NCBI GenBank assembly: GCA_963930655.1
Contig: OZ005612.1
Location: 5,585,001 to 5,649,000, forward strand
Origin: Myrica gale
Lineage: Eukaryota; Streptophyta; Magnoliopsida; Fagales; Myricaceae
Direction: 5' to 3'
DNA: 64,000 nucleotides
In this document: piece after piece, positions 12,685 through 25,300 of the stretch
Layout: each line of letters begins with the position of its first letter
How positions within the stretch are numbered: position 1 is the first letter of the stretch
Translations under genes and position numbers: made by a program
The notes under the pieces: generated by a model
Databases searched by the model: none
Told to the model about the DNA's origin: nothing
Seen by the model: only the letters and a program-made list of their open reading frames with translations

Positions 12685-13145
12685 TTTCTATTACAGGTTT
12701 TTAGATTTTATAGTAATCAATATACTTGCTTAATTACCCAAAAAATAAAGAAGAAATTAAGTACTCTTAATCTTCTACTAAATGGAGTTACTTAAATTAG
12801 CGTCGTCTTCATTTTTTTGGCGGGGGGGGGGGGGTGGCTTTGCATGATTCTGAGACTATTTGTGAATGAAATTCTTTCTCTGAATATAACATATATATAT
12901 TTATTATATTCAGAGAAAGAATTTCATTCAATATTGAGCTAATTTCTATTACAGGTTGTTTAGATTTTATAGTAATCAATATACTTGCTTAATTACCCAA
13001 AAAATAAAGAAGAAATTAAGTGCTCTTAATCTTCGACTAGATGGAGTTACTTAATATTAGCGTCTTCTTCATTTTTTTTTAGGGGGGGGTGGGATTTGCA
13101 TGATTCTGAGACTATTTGTGAATGAAATTCTTTCTCTGAATATAT
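12685..13145 (+). repeat. Direct duplication, period about 258 bp, with internal inverted segment
   Basis: Copy 1 (12685 to about 12890) and copy 2 (12943-13145) share TTTCTATTACAGGTT, then a long AT-rich block, a G-homopolymer and GAATGAAATTCTTTCTCTGA. Between the copies, 12903-12930 is the reverse complement of the end of copy 1, giving a local hairpin around a TA run. Confidence 0.85.
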
Positions 13146-13920
13146 ATATATATATATTTGTTCAGTTAAATGGAAGCTCTTATATATAACGTGACCCAAA
13201 TATATATAGGTAATTAACTAAAGTGTTTTCCAATTACATATATATTCAATTAGGTAAGCGACCTGCAGATAGCGCTAGCTTTCAAAACATTTTACCAACT
13301 GTCAATTAGCGTGATCAAAACAAGAGGGATGCTAATAGTCAAACAAAGTAGTACTACACCATTGGAAGAACAGAACAGCATCGAAGCCAGTATTAGATAT
13401 ATTAACACCGACAAAAAAACACACATTAATAAATGGAGCGCGTTTCAGGGTTTATCGATCTAATCACAATTAGTATTTTGAAACGCCAACCCTAGCAAGC
13501 CTAAATGCTTGACGTGAAGAGCTTTATAGTCACCTGCAACCTAACCTACCTAACTATAGAGAGAGAAAAGGGATCTATATTTCCATGCGGAAATTAACAT
13601 ATCTAACAAATCAAATAAGATTCTAAGAACTTTTTTTTTGCGCTAGTTCTTATAATAGGTACTATATACGTCTCAATTTTTTTTTTCCTCCCTTTTGCAA
13701 GTAGCTAGTATTCTGAAAGGTATCCAACCGTTTTGGCCGGTACACCGGGACCTCTCCCGCTCACAAATTTTCTACAGCGAAAAAACATGGTAATTTTGCT
13801 GGATCCCTTGAATTGGGCAAACACGGACTAAAAATGTACCCATTGCTTGCAATGAACAGCTAGCTAGCTAGCTGAATATATGTTTGAGCCAAAACACATT
13901 GTACATTCGAGTCCCGTATA

Positions 13921-15587
13921 CACTACAAGAAATATGCCCTATAGGGGCAAGAGAAATGGTCGTTAAAGTAATCAAAATGGTCGTTAAAACACTAAGGCGA
14001 CATTAAAAAAGTCGTCGAAGACTTGTCGCTTATACCGTGTCACTATACATGTGAAGCGACAAATTTTTTTCCGCCGCTATTGTAAAACAATTTGTAACGA
14101 GGAGTCCGTAGCTATAAGGCCTTCCCCAAGGGTAGCTACAAGGCCTTCCCCAACGACAAATTTTTGTCCGTAGCTACAATTTGCAAAAAGATCTGCACAT
14201 TGTCTCTAAAAGCAGTGGTCACAATTTTCTACTCGTTTAAATATTGATTTTATAAAATTATTTTCTTGTTTTCGGGAATGAACCATTTTACACTTGCAAA
14301 AATGCATAAATATTGACAAAATGAATTGCCCTATCTTTATAAATGTTTTGGGGGCAAATATCAATATACTTGGAATATTCAAACACGAATTCAAGGGATA
14401 TACCCTTTTCAAACAAATACAAATCAGTAATCTTAGAACTATCTGCACGTTTCCAACACAAGTAAATTAAAATACAAATTAAGTAAGATGTTCAGCATCA
14501 GCCAACTTGAATCTTGTGAGATTCTGTGGCAAGAAATGACCTCTGAGGCTTTCTAGTCATTGAATCCCTTCAATCAATAAGCTGCACAAGGGACCAGAGG
14601 CATGTGTATGAGAAAGTTGATCTGAAACCTTCATCATGCTCTCAACATCCTACAAGATAAAATGTGAAGAAAGTCCATCATAAAAAAAAAAAAAAAAGAA
14701 AATCAATGCATTCTACATTAAAAACCAATTTTGGAGCAATCTCCACTAAAAGAACATCACCGGTCCATTAATTTGTCCAAAAATCCCATGTTGCACTTTT
14801 GGTAGGATAACTATCACTTCAAATATCATTGCATCAATTCTTTCAAATGGACTTGGTAACCCCTCAGCTATATGGACTCCAAATATCATTGAAAAATTAT
14901 ATGTAATATTAGCACTCAGCTAGATGGACTCCATAAACCACTTTTCATGAGATAAACCACTTTTTATGAGAGATTGCATTTTAGAAATTATATAACTGGA
15001 ATCATAAGTCACCCGTATATGAGGAGCCTAGAACATTTCCTCAATGGCTGCTTCAACCTCGGCCATACCAACAAGGGATTTTCCTGGAAAGCAGTGATAT
15101 AATGGATTAGTTTAGTAAAAAGAACAAGCAAACCTTACTTCTCACGATGGGTCAACAGAACAAGCAAACCTTTCTCAAATGCACCCCACCCCCTTGCTCT
15201 GCACCTTGCTGGATGGTAAAGATAGCATAGAACAAATATATTAATTTACTGAAAGATCTGGACCCTCTAATCAAGAACCAAATATATTTACTAGCAGATG
15301 AAAACACAGGTCTAATGATTTCAGAAGTTTGAGAGTTGAGAGTCAACATAGAATAAACCCAATCAAAGCCTTAAATCCCGAATCTGCCAATCAAATCTCC
15401 AATGAATCAAACCCTAAACCCTCTAGTTCAAAGAGAGATTAGCCATCATGCTTAGGTTAGACAAAAATAACTATACCTTGTGAGAGAGAGAGAGGGAGAG
15501 AAAGATTCGGCGCCCAAAAAGAGATTCCGGCCAAGAGACAGAGAGAGAGTTGAGAGGACCACTCACGGTCGGCAATGGCGGCTGGAC

Positions 15588-15619
<32 letters not shown>

Positions 15620-16089
15620 GGAGATGTGTCTCTGAGACAGTGAGAGAGAGATCGAGGGAGACAAGGTCGCAATGAGGAAGGAGAGGGAGAGAGAGAGGAG
15701 AAAGGGGGGGGGGTCGTCGAAGCTGTATGTTTTGTTTTTAAGGAACGAAATTCTTTAGCTGCAAAATAATATTTCGTCGCAAAAGAGGTGCTAAAGCAAC
15801 GCAATTGGGTTCGTCGCTTATAACGTTTTAGCGACAATTAAGGTACTTTTAGCGATAAAACAATATTTTCGGCGCAAAAGATATATTTTTAGCGAAAACG
15901 TTCAATTTGTCGTTGATACGATCGTCGCTAAAGCCTAAAACTATCTTCTAATGACGAAATTTTATATTTGTTGCAAAAAAGAGGTATTTTAATTATGAAA
16001 TAATTTTTTGTTGCAAAAATAGATTTTTAGCTATAAAATTAAGTGCGTCGCTAATGAATTTGTAGCTAAAGGTTATATTTCTTGTAGTG
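13921..16089. mobile_element. Non-autonomous CACTA (En/Spm) transposon
   Basis: Terminal inverted repeats CACTACAAGAAATAT (13921-13935) and ATATTTCTTGTAGTG (16075-16089) are the hallmark of plant CACTA elements. Subterminal regions are filled with variants of GTCGCTA/TTCGTCGC (13960-14170 and 15770-16070), the usual transposase-binding repeats. The flanking 3-mers are ATA and GTA (2 of 3 match), so the duplication is imperfect. The core has no transposase. A GA-rich tract (15480-15710) and a small duplicated block with GGCCTTCCCCAA (about 14110-14155) are present. It is about 2.17 kb and would depend on a transposase supplied elsewhere. Confidence 0.88.
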
Positions 16090-17165
16090 GTAGTTGATGA
16101 TCACACATTGGATCAGTAAAAATGCTAAGTTTAGTTTCATGGCTTTATTTCATAATATATAATATTTTGCCATCATTTGTCCAATATTCTCGATTCTTGT
16201 GCAAATAACAACATTATAGTTTATTGCCAGTACATTTGGTAGCATTCGTTTGCTAATGTGAACAACGTACGGAATTGTTGTCCTTAATTCATCACATGGC
16301 TCGTTCAATATTTCTTCGTACTTTCCAATAACAGTAAATAAACATCCAGAAAATAGACAACCCAGAAAGATTACATGTCGTGATCTTATATTAGTGGCTA
16401 ACGTTGGCGCAGATCTATTGTCTTTGAGTTAAATGCATTTAGGAGCGAAGCTGGATCGAACTGTAATTTGCTAAGTTTTTAATTTCAATAGTCGTACGGA
16501 TCATGAGAATTACGTGAAACTATCAGTCAACGTAAAATCAATTAAGCATGTGATTGTTCCAAACTTTATTTTTCCTACTTTCCTCATAATCTATCCCCCC
16601 CCCCTTTTTTAATCTGCCCCTCATGAGTGGGGTGGAACGCAAGCCACTATCTAGTTTACATCCAACTGTCGCCATAGGGGATTTCGGTGCTTAATAAAAA
16701 GGGAAATATATCGAAAACTACGTAGGAAACAGTTTCCTGAAAGATTATTTCCTCAACCAGCATGCATCTAAATGAATTTGTGTTTTTCGTTTGTATTTGG
16801 AGTAAAATATAATTAAAAATATATACTGATGGTGACCAAAACCTAATTGGTTTAAAACCACCAATTAGAATACTATAGGCGAGAGATATTTAAAGTATTC
16901 CATGTAAAGATAAAAGAGAAGAAGCTGAATGGACCTGATCAGAGAGATCAATGAGAGGGACAAGGACTTATACTTAACTCAACTAACTAACACGAAGCAT
17001 TGTCAAACCCCACCATCTCTACCTCTCCCTCTCCCTCTCCCTCTCGCTCTCCCTTTCCGGAAGACTCACATGCCCATGCAGGCACGCATGCAGGGCAAAC
17101 CACCGGTCCAAGTCAACCTCTTCCTTTTATCATTTATGCACAACAACCCTAATATAACCACTCTG
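16090..17165. other. Upstream region of the MYB gene
   Basis: Non-coding, AT-rich sequence between the CACTA end and the MYB core promoter. It carries an AACTAACTAAC word near 16980 and pyrimidine-rich tracts from 17013. No other gene is seen. Confidence 0.5.
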
Positions 17166-17176
17166 TTATATATATA
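17166..17176 (+). promoter_or_regulatory. Putative TATA box of the MYB gene
   Basis: TTATATATATA lies about 150 bases upstream of the MYB start codon. A CT-rich tract (17215-17275), common in plant 5' leaders, follows it. The transcription start is inferred at about 17200. Confidence 0.5.
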
Positions 17177-17324
17177 CCACCATTGTTCATATCCACCCAC
17201 ATTTTGTTCTTGGGATCTCTCTCTCTCCCTCTCTCTCTTCCCGTCTCTCTATCTTTCGCTCTCTCTCTCTCTCAATTTTGTATCGTACTTATCTTTCATT
17301 TCTGGATACGGAAAATTTTGTATA

Positions 17325-18533
17325 ATGAGGAAGCCTTGCTGCGATAAACAAGACACAAATAAAGGAGCTTGGTCGAAGCAAGAGGACCAGAAGCTCATCG
17401 ATTACATCCGGAAACATGGCGAAGGTTGCTGGCGTACCCTCCCTCAGGCTGCAGGTGCGTATCACAAATTAACAACCCAAAACTACAAACGAAGAACTTC
17501 GTCCTAATTCTTAGTTTGGTCCGTTTCTGGTTATTTGTTGAATGAACATCAATAAAGAGAGACAAATCAACAATACATATGGGCTTTATTCAATTTATAT
17601 GTGTATACACGTCTGTAGACCAAAAACTCATGTATGGACGAATGCATGAAGATATTTTTGGATACTGCCTAACTCCCCTTATTTATTGATCAGGCCTACT
17701 TCGCTGCGGTAAAAGCTGCAGACTGAGATGGATAAACTATTTACGGCCAGACCTTAAAAGAGGCAACTTTGCTGAGGATGAAGAAGATCTCATCATCAAA
17801 CTTCATGCACTCCTAGGCAACCGGTATGAATGCTAAAACATCTATCACTTCTTTAATTGTTGTTGTTCTTTTTGGTCTTCCTGGCTTTCCGTAATGAATA
17901 CAAAAGACTATTTTGTCAATTGCTGCAATCGCTGTAATGTTGCAGAAGTAATACATAGAAACTTTTGTTCTGTCCACATACATAGAGTTTGTTACAAAAA
18001 AAAGAGTAAAACTATCTCCTGCCAATATCGCTATTCACCAAATTAATGTATCATCTGCAAATTATGAGTGTTGAAGTTTTTGAATGGTTGTATAATGTTT
18101 TAGGTGGTCGCTAATAGCTGGGAGATTGCCGGGACGTACAGACAATGAAGTAAAGAACTACTGGAATTCTCACCTCAGAAGAAAGCTGATAAAAATGGGT
18201 ATTGATCCAAATAATCATCGCTTGAGCAACAATCAACCTCGCCCTGAAAGCCTAACTACATCTTCTAGCGCAACATTATCTGTTTTGAAATGTGGTGCTC
18301 ATCAGCAGCCAGTGAAATCCCGAGGTACTGACAATTGTGATCAGGTATCCGACGCTGGAAGTAGCTTGCTGGAGGATGATTCGTGTGGCTTGCCAGATTT
18401 AAACCTTGATCTGACAGTCAACATTCCTTCTTTTTCACTTGCTAATGGCGAGGAGGGACGAAAACCTGATGAGTCTAATACATCAACAGAACTAGACTGC
18501 AGTCCCTCTCCTACGCTTCTTCTGTTTAGATGA
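17325..18533 (+). CDS. R2R3-MYB repressor, FaMYB1-like (subgroup 4)
   Basis: Three exons (17325-17454, 17694-17823, 18104-18533) join to 690 bp, 229 residues. Introns are GT-AG and phases match the canonical R2R3-MYB layout, with a 130-bp second exon. The start codon opens MRKPCCDK, as in FaMYB1-type proteins. The R2 and R3 repeats span about residues 10-113 with the usual tryptophans ([41 protein letters not shown]). The bHLH-interaction signature D-L-x2-K-x3-L-x6-L-x3-R is fully present in R3. Near the C-terminus [10 protein letters not shown] is an EAR/C2 repression motif, and the protein ends in SPTLLLFR. By family knowledge it should bind MYB promoter sites with a bHLH/WD40 partner in the nucleus and repress anthocyanin or proanthocyanidin genes. 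The repressor role is inferred from motifs. The gene looks intact. Confidence 0.93.
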
Positions 18534-19335
18534 TGAAATTCGTTGAAACTCACAATTAAATTATGTGGGACCAAAGATCGGATTTACGCAATTTGGACCA
18601 AAAATTGATCTCAGGAATACACCAAAAGGCCTCGCATATGCGGAAAGGCGAAGAGTATCTTGCTCGCGCAATGATCAAGCACGTCCTTTAGGAGATCCGT
18701 ACATCGAGTCACATGCTGGCATCACTTCCTCTTACATTAATCTACCAAATCCGTCTCTTGTTCTCAGATTACTGTGCCTAACGGTCATACACATAGGGGG
18801 CTGAAGTATCCTGCATCTACTTACCTATTCGGTTATTCTTCTTGTAAATTTCATTGCCCCCAATGTCGAGGGAGAGAAATTTGGGTCAGCATACATGTAA
18901 TAAGTAATATATGTTTCCAGCTCATGTAATTGAAGACATGAGCTATTTGATTTATTGTTGCCATAAGCATTTTATGGTCATGGTAATATGATTCAAGTGT
19001 GAATCAGTGTTTCTTCTTTTGGCAAGCGATTCTGTACCTTACAAGTTTTAGATAACTACACAAAAAAGAGCAAAAACAGAAGTCTAATCCTTTGTACGCA
19101 CAGTGAACTGATTCTTTGATGGGGCCATCTTAATATTCCTATAGAAAATATGAGGCAGCAATGTCTAAATGCATACTGTCAGAAATGTGAAAGTAGAAGG
19201 CAGAGATTATATTGATGTTATATCAGTCTTATGACATTTTAACAGATCTATGCCCTAAATTGACATTTTAAGAGATCTATGCCCCATATTGGGGATATCC
19301 TTCCAGCAATGATGATATCATGAGCAAGATACTTA
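18534..19335. other. MYB 3' flank
   Basis: Non-coding. It probably includes the MYB 3' UTR (AATAAGTAAT near 18900 is a possible poly(A) signal region). The 79-codon frame at 18565-18804 has no domain. Confidence 0.45.
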
Positions 19336-19508
19336 GGGTATGTTTGTTTCCCCAACATTTTGGGGTATGGAAATTTCCAGCAAAACAAACACATTCCAAC
19401 ATTTTTAACTTTTACACATACACATTTTATCTTTCACAAACCCAAATAAGGTAAAGATTCCCAAAATTTTGGGAATATTTCCCAAAATTTTGGCAAACAA
19501 ACATACAC
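19336..19508. mobile_element. Small MITE, copy 1
   Basis: About 173 bp with inverted ends GGGTATGTTTGTTTCCCC and ...GCAAACAAACATACAC, flanked by TTA (19333-19335 and 19509-19511; the wider flank ACTTAG is also repeated). Internal CCCAAAATTTTGGG blocks are palindromic. A 3-bp TTA duplication and GGG-start suggest a PIF/Harbinger (Tourist-like) element; superfamily is inferred. A second copy is at 37471-37652. Confidence 0.75.
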
Positions 19509-19511
19509 TTA

Positions 19512-21686
19512 GTATCATGTAGAGTAACATGGTGGAGATTCCGTTGGTGTTAGTAGTCTTTAAGACCCATCTATGTTTCTAGAGTTTATTTGTGCCAGAG
19601 CTTGCGGGAATATTAATGGCATATGTATGAAACTCACTGCAATTCTGTGTCGAATGAAGAAGTCATTATCAAATGCAGGAAAATGTGAGGGATGAAAACA
19701 TCTACCAAACATTCCAAGGATCTGTCTTAAAGTTAGAGAAATCTGATGCATGATGATAACTTCCGCGTTTCTCCCTGCAGGGTAGAAGTTGCATATGAAT
19801 TACGCTACCAGCTAATTAATTAGAATTATCAGGCAATATATTAGCTAGGGTACAGCGTCCGCAAAGAACTGAGAGCAAATTGCAAATTTTAACAATTATA
19901 AGTAGTGGGTATATGTTCTCTCAACCATCCAGTATGAATCGAGGAGTAATGGGCGATCAAAATTTACTAACCTTTCGCTTTCTGCTTTCATATAATTATT
20001 GTTTCGGGAAGACATTTTAACTAATGATTTATTCTACCCCTCCGTTTTGTTGTTAGGATATCATGGATGCTGCATAGTGAAGATTAGATCCTGGTAGTTT
20101 AGAATTGGAGTGATATTGTTAGATGCAGGCCTCGTGGCTGGCGTGATTAGAGATCTGTTTCCTTCTGCAGATTGTATAGAGTGGGGTAAGTCTCCGGTTT
20201 TTGTACACAGCTTATTTCCTTCCCGTCAGTAGAGACTATTAACCTACTGGGGAAAAAGAAGAAACAATATTCCTCTTGACTTGAATGATACTAACTGCCA
20301 ACTCTCCTCTAATCATGAGCTGCACTTCTCATATTCCTATTTACAACCAGAAAGTAGCCATTTATTTCTGCAGAAGACAGAGATCCAACTAGCTGCCGCA
20401 TATCCCCGTTGTTGTGTTTGAAAGCAAGGTCACTTCTTGATTTGGCAGCTTGTGCGTCAAAGATAAATTGCCTTTTTGCGGTTGTCGATAACTTAAACCT
20501 ACAAGGCTATAATGGGGTTAACTTTTAATCAGAGTATAGTGCTTTATGTTCAAATACTGAGTAATTAACTTGGACAAGCTAGGTATGGCCTCCCGCTACT
20601 GGGATGCACAACTAAACCTAAAAGGGGTTAGTAATCCATATCATTAGCCGTCCATTAACAAGCATTAGAGCCAAATTTTTCTACAAGTACACATGCCAAG
20701 CAATGGCCTAATTAACCTCTAGCAGTAAGGTGTTTTCACTTTTTACTGAGGAATATTTCTATGTTTTCCTGAGGTACATTTCCTACTTATATAACCACCA
20801 ATACAATCCCCCCCCCCCCCAAAAAAAAAATAAAACTTGAATTTTTAGTTGACAATTGGCCTTTGATTGACGAAACCTCTTAGACCACTTTCTTATAATC
20901 AATAGGTAGATGAATGCTGGCCGATATACTAGTACAGCAGACAGCTCTTGCAAGATCTAGATGCATATGAGACAAAATGAGGGTTCCATATTTTCTTACC
21001 TAGAAGTCTTCCTCCATCTAAGAGACATGAGTGGTTTGGTGGTTCTTACATGGGTGTATATATCGCGTCGATCATCTACACAGAGATCTGGCCAGCTAAA
21101 TATATAGACACCTATACTACAGTACTACACCTTTGAAAAAGCCTCCTGAAAGCTGTGTTTACCTCAACGAATTAATGGGCATAGCAAATGCTAGTTGCTC
21201 GATGTTGTTGTCCTAGCTCGTATGGATACGAAGAAAAGGATTTGCCTTTACGTACTCAATTACCAAGACAATTAAATTAGATGATGAAAAGCTCTGCCTT
21301 AATTTGCTTACTAAAATAACGAAATTAGATCATGCATGTTTTGACATTGACATTTGACCGTAAAATTTTAGATTACCTGCCGAAATTATATATCAATAAC
21401 CAGCCAGTTAGCAATTCCTATTTAAGGTGCACGTTTCAAGGGAATTCAGGTCATCTTTGTTTCCCAGGATAGCTGGGTAAGTATAAGTCGTCTAATATAT
21501 GCTAATGCTGAAGCCTGAATTGAAGGTACGTCTCTAATGCGTTTCGAAACTCAGTCGAATAAATATTTATATTATGAATTGATCTATACGCGAAAAATTG
21601 TTTACCTTTATAAGATATGTATATGTACGTTATACGTATTTATCCAATAGAAAAAATCAGATGTGCAGAAAAACTCGAAACCTGGG
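19512..21686. other. Intergenic, no gene recognised
   Basis: AT-rich spacer with a C-run then A-run at about 20807-20831. No ORF with a domain is present on either strand. Confidence 0.55.
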
Positions 21687-21989
21687 TGATGTTCGTTTTG
21701 AGAAAAAATGTAGGATTTTAGAGAAGTTGTGAATTTTTATGTTGAATAGTGTTTTATTGGTGTTTGTGTAAAGTGGAGAGAGAAATGATTTGATGTAATT
21801 GTTTAATAAAAAAGTATTGGAGTTATTGAAAAAGTATAGAGAGAGAAAATTTATGTTGAATAAAAAATTAAAAAGTTGTTGGAGATTGTGTAAAATGTAT
21901 TGGTTTTTGTGTTTGAATTCTGAATATGTTCGGTAGTAGAATTGTGAATATACTTAGAATCCTGAAAAAATGGTGAAAACGAACATACC
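21687..21989. mobile_element. Fold-back MITE related to 9176-9906
   Basis: It starts GATGTTCGTTTT and ends AAAACGAACATAC. The interior repeats phrases found in the 9.2-9.9 kb element (GATTTGATGTAATT, AAGTATTGGAGTT, TTGGAGATTGTGTAAAA). It is about 300 bp and non-coding. Confidence 0.7.
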
Positions 21990-23509
21990 CCTGCATTAAG
22001 GTTATCCCTAACGAATTAAGTACGCAGCAGGTGCTACTGACCGTTTAGTATATTATAGTACGTTAATTACTACTGAGATATACTCCTGTTACTAACCAAG
22101 CCTTGGAACCCCAGTGGGGGTAAATGCGTATAGACAAATTAATTGGCTTTATTTTTTTTTCCTTTCCCCCGTGCGTACGTACGATGTCATATAATGATCA
22201 CTAATCACTATATATATGGTCCTTCATGAACTAGCTAGCGCCTAGCGCTTTTTCTTGATCCGTCTTTCCAACGGTACGGTTGGTGCGCCTAATTGTTTAA
22301 CGTACAGAAAATTCAGTAGTACGTGCATGTGCATGCAGGTGAGTACTGTACTAATTAGAGGAGCGTATACATGATCTTGAAGATCTGAAATACTCCCTCA
22401 CTCATATCATAATTACTAATGTCAAGGGCTTTCGCAGCAGATCCTGATCGTTTTTCTTTTCTTAGCAATATATGCACCCCGGTGGCGATGATCTTTTGAA
22501 TTAAAGTCAATTGTTAAGAAGCACTTAAGAACAACTTGTGAATTGGTGAAAATGGGATCAAATTAATTAGAAAATTAGAGTGCAAAGTAATATAGCCATG
22601 AATTCAGTCCATTTTATGAATAATCCTTGTACTCTTGAGTCGAGGACGTCGGTGCAATTTGGGCCACATTTTGCGTGTCTACCTGTCAATTGCTACAACA
22701 AAGAGATCATCATCATCATGTGTCTTCGATCCCAAAAAGAAATGTGTCAGGAAAAACGAGACCCGCAGAAATTACACGCACCTCAAGAATCTGCTTGGGG
22801 AGTACGAAAACTAAACATTGCACCAACTTTGCACAAATGAAGCATCGATAACGTTGTACTATAGAGAGTTGTGCAAAATTGTAGGTGCATGTGAGACAAC
22901 GTGGGGGCTTCTACAGTTCTACGTAATCTTCTTACCTACAAGTCTTCCCCACGAGGATAGTAGCGGTTTGGTCATGCAGTTCTCGTGTATCACGCTCCGC
23001 AGGCCTAACCTGGCCCCAATTGCTTGGGCTTCTGACCGAAGGAAACTTGCCAGTGTGTGTTTCATACTTTAAATGTTAGATATTGAAGGTGACCTTTAAG
23101 CTGCTTCCTACAGATTTCGACGCATGGAAGATATCACATGGACTATTCATAATCGAGGACCACCTTTAAATGTCTAGATTTATTTTCAATTTTATAAATC
23201 TAGACAATTTTAAAAATCTCATAAAATTCAGGTAGTAATTTTTAAATTTCTCAATAAATAACTACCCCAAGTTATCACCAGAAAATAAAGTCCAATTTTC
23301 TTTTTCTTTGCAAATAAGTCCTATTAACTTGACATGAAAATTATACTAAAACCCTCGGGCAAAATCGTCAATCCATGGGCCCACGATTATGTCCAAGCAG
23401 GAAGCCCATGGAGCAGACCCATCCCTTATTAGGTCGTCACCACACTACCCTTCGGCCTTTGCTCCTCGCAGGCCCTTCCGGCGGTCCAACATCAACAACC
23501 AGCCTTTCT
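21990..23509. other. Intergenic, no gene recognised
   Basis: Overlapping frames at 22580-22840 and 22818-23072 have no family resemblance. From about 23340 composition becomes GC-richer and promoter-like, leading into the hAT insertion site. Confidence 0.45.
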
Positions 23510-23644
23510 GTACTGCATAGGCCTGAACATGTTTGGGCCGAGGGCCGAACCGGCCGACCCAAACCGACCGCAGCCCATTGGTGCGGGCGGTTGGGCGATG
23601 GCCCAGGTCGGTCCTCGGCCCATCCTTTTTAAAACCGATTGAGA

Positions 23645-23693
23645 TCGGTTCGGTTTTCGGTGATATGGGTCGGTTCACCGAAAACCGAACCGA
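23645..23693. repeat. Left subterminal hairpin of the hAT element
   Basis: A 19-bp arm (23645-23663, TCGGTTCGGTTTTCGGTGA) is the exact reverse complement of 23675-23693, with an 11-base loop. It lies about 130 bp inside the left end. It may take part in transposase binding; that is inference. Confidence 0.9.
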
Positions 23694-24865
23694 CCGACCC
23701 ATATCTTAAGACGTGTTTTTTTACCCCCTTCGACTGTTCGACATTCGAATTTCGATCATTTGCCCTAACCACTAAGCAGCGCCGATTCGCCGTTCCCCCT
23801 CCGGCCTCCACCCCTCCAGGCTTCTCCGAATCTCCAGATCTCCTTTGCGCCGTTCGGCCCCTTCCCCCTCCAGCTCTCATCCGATTCCTCAGGCTTTTCT
23901 CTTGTAGTTGTGGGTTCCCATGTAAGTTCCAAAGCTTCAATCAGGCTTTTCTCTTGTAGTTGTGGATCTATATATTTTGTTTCATTCAGGTTGCTTACTC
24001 AATTGTAAAGTATTTGGCTTCTAACTGTGACTAGCGCTTCATACGCATGGTGGATATTTTAGATAGTAATATACAGTGCTCTGACTCAAAAGACTAAGTG
24101 TAACTAGGTTAACTCGCAAAAAACTTACCACCATCATTTAACCTCTGATCAAATTTATCTTCAATTCTTGTTCTTTAAATGCAGTTTCTGAGTCAACAAG
24201 GTTTGGCAATGTTTATATTTTCAGTTTCTAATAGCACTACGCAAATTGTGTGCGTATGATGTCTGGCAATGTGTTTGCTAGCATGTGTTCCAACAGATGG
24301 CTGGCAGTTGTTTGGATAGTTTTTGTCCACCCAACTGTGGATAGTGATGGGTATGGTTGCAAAGTTGGTTTATAGAGCAAGAGTGTTGGGTTTTGGGGGT
24401 AACCATGACTCCGAGCATACAAGAACGTTGCGGGGTGTCCAAAGTGTTTGTAAGGGTGAACGATGGTTCAGGATTAATACTCCCTAGCTCCAAATAAACC
24501 TATAATATTCCCTATTCCAACACTCTTTCAACAATCTACATAAGCCTTTAACATGCAACTAATCAGGCATAATAACAAGAAGTTACAGTAATTTCCTTCA
24601 ATGTCAACAAGTTCCTTATATTGATAGTGAACTTAGCAAATCCCAAGAACCCCCGAGTATTAATAATCAAGAAATGAAGTTTGACACGAAGGATGTGCTC
24701 GCAGTTGGTTTGCTTCTGTGCATATAATAATTGGGTCTTAACCAGCAGTGGGGTTAATCTTTGATATAGTGAAATCAAGTTGGAAAGGAAGAACAAAAAA
24801 TGGTTGAGTTTATCGTTAGTCTGGTCTATGTGGAGAATAGAATTTCTGCTGACAAGACTGTGATT

Positions 24866-25300
24866 CACCTAACTTTTAATAAGAGGGGTCTTTCTTCAGG
24901 TGATGTGGCAGCACAGTACAAGCACAAGAATGTTGTGTTTGATTTCAAAGTTGACACAGAATCAAATGTAATTTCTTTCATTCTTTCTCTTTTCAAAATC
25001 TAAATTATAGTCCTTGTTCTTTCTAGTAATTGTTTCTTTGTTTAGAAGGTCTTGACAACCTTCTGTATCACAGATATCCTGCCATCCACAAAAACCGTTG
25101 TCATTCAAACTACCCGATTACAAGTCTGGCAAGGTACCAATTTTCTTGGCAGATGGATTTAATGTGCATCCGCAGTCACTTTAACTTTAATTGTTTTACT
25201 GCTACACATTCTCCATGTTGCAGTTGGAGGTTCAGTATTGCCATGAACATGCAACTTTCACCACAGCTGTTGGTCTGAACAAGTCCCCTGAGCTTGACAA
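24866..25300 (+). pseudogene. Captured VDAC (mitochondrial porin) gene fragment inside the hAT
   Basis: Three exon-like blocks with intact-looking introns read as the middle of a plant VDAC. Block A ends GDVAAQYKHKNVVFDFKVD then TESN before a GT donor at about 24970. Block B (25049-25133) reads VLTTFCITDILPSTKTVV and then, after a one-base shift, FKLPDYKSGK up to a GT donor at 25134. Block C starts at 25224 after a CAG acceptor and reads LEVQYCHEHATFTTAVGLNK. This matches the VDAC2/3-type segment (GDVAAQYK...KVDTES...LPDYxSGKLEVQYxHEHATFTTA). The porin's N- and C-terminal parts are missing, and the shift in block B breaks the frame, so it is a non-functional gene piece. It lies between the left terminus and the transposase ORF, within the element's target duplications. 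Retained introns argue for DNA-level capture rather than reverse transcription. Confidence 0.85.

Noticed and set aside
15457..15837. Minus-strand 126-codon Ser/Leu-rich ORF
   Set aside because: It translates a GA/CT repeat tract inside the CACTA element; no domain.
16929..17507. 192-codon frame containing the MYB start
   Set aside because: The part before 17325 translates CT-rich leader and the part after 17454 is intron; the MYB start and splice sites are better supported by family alignment.
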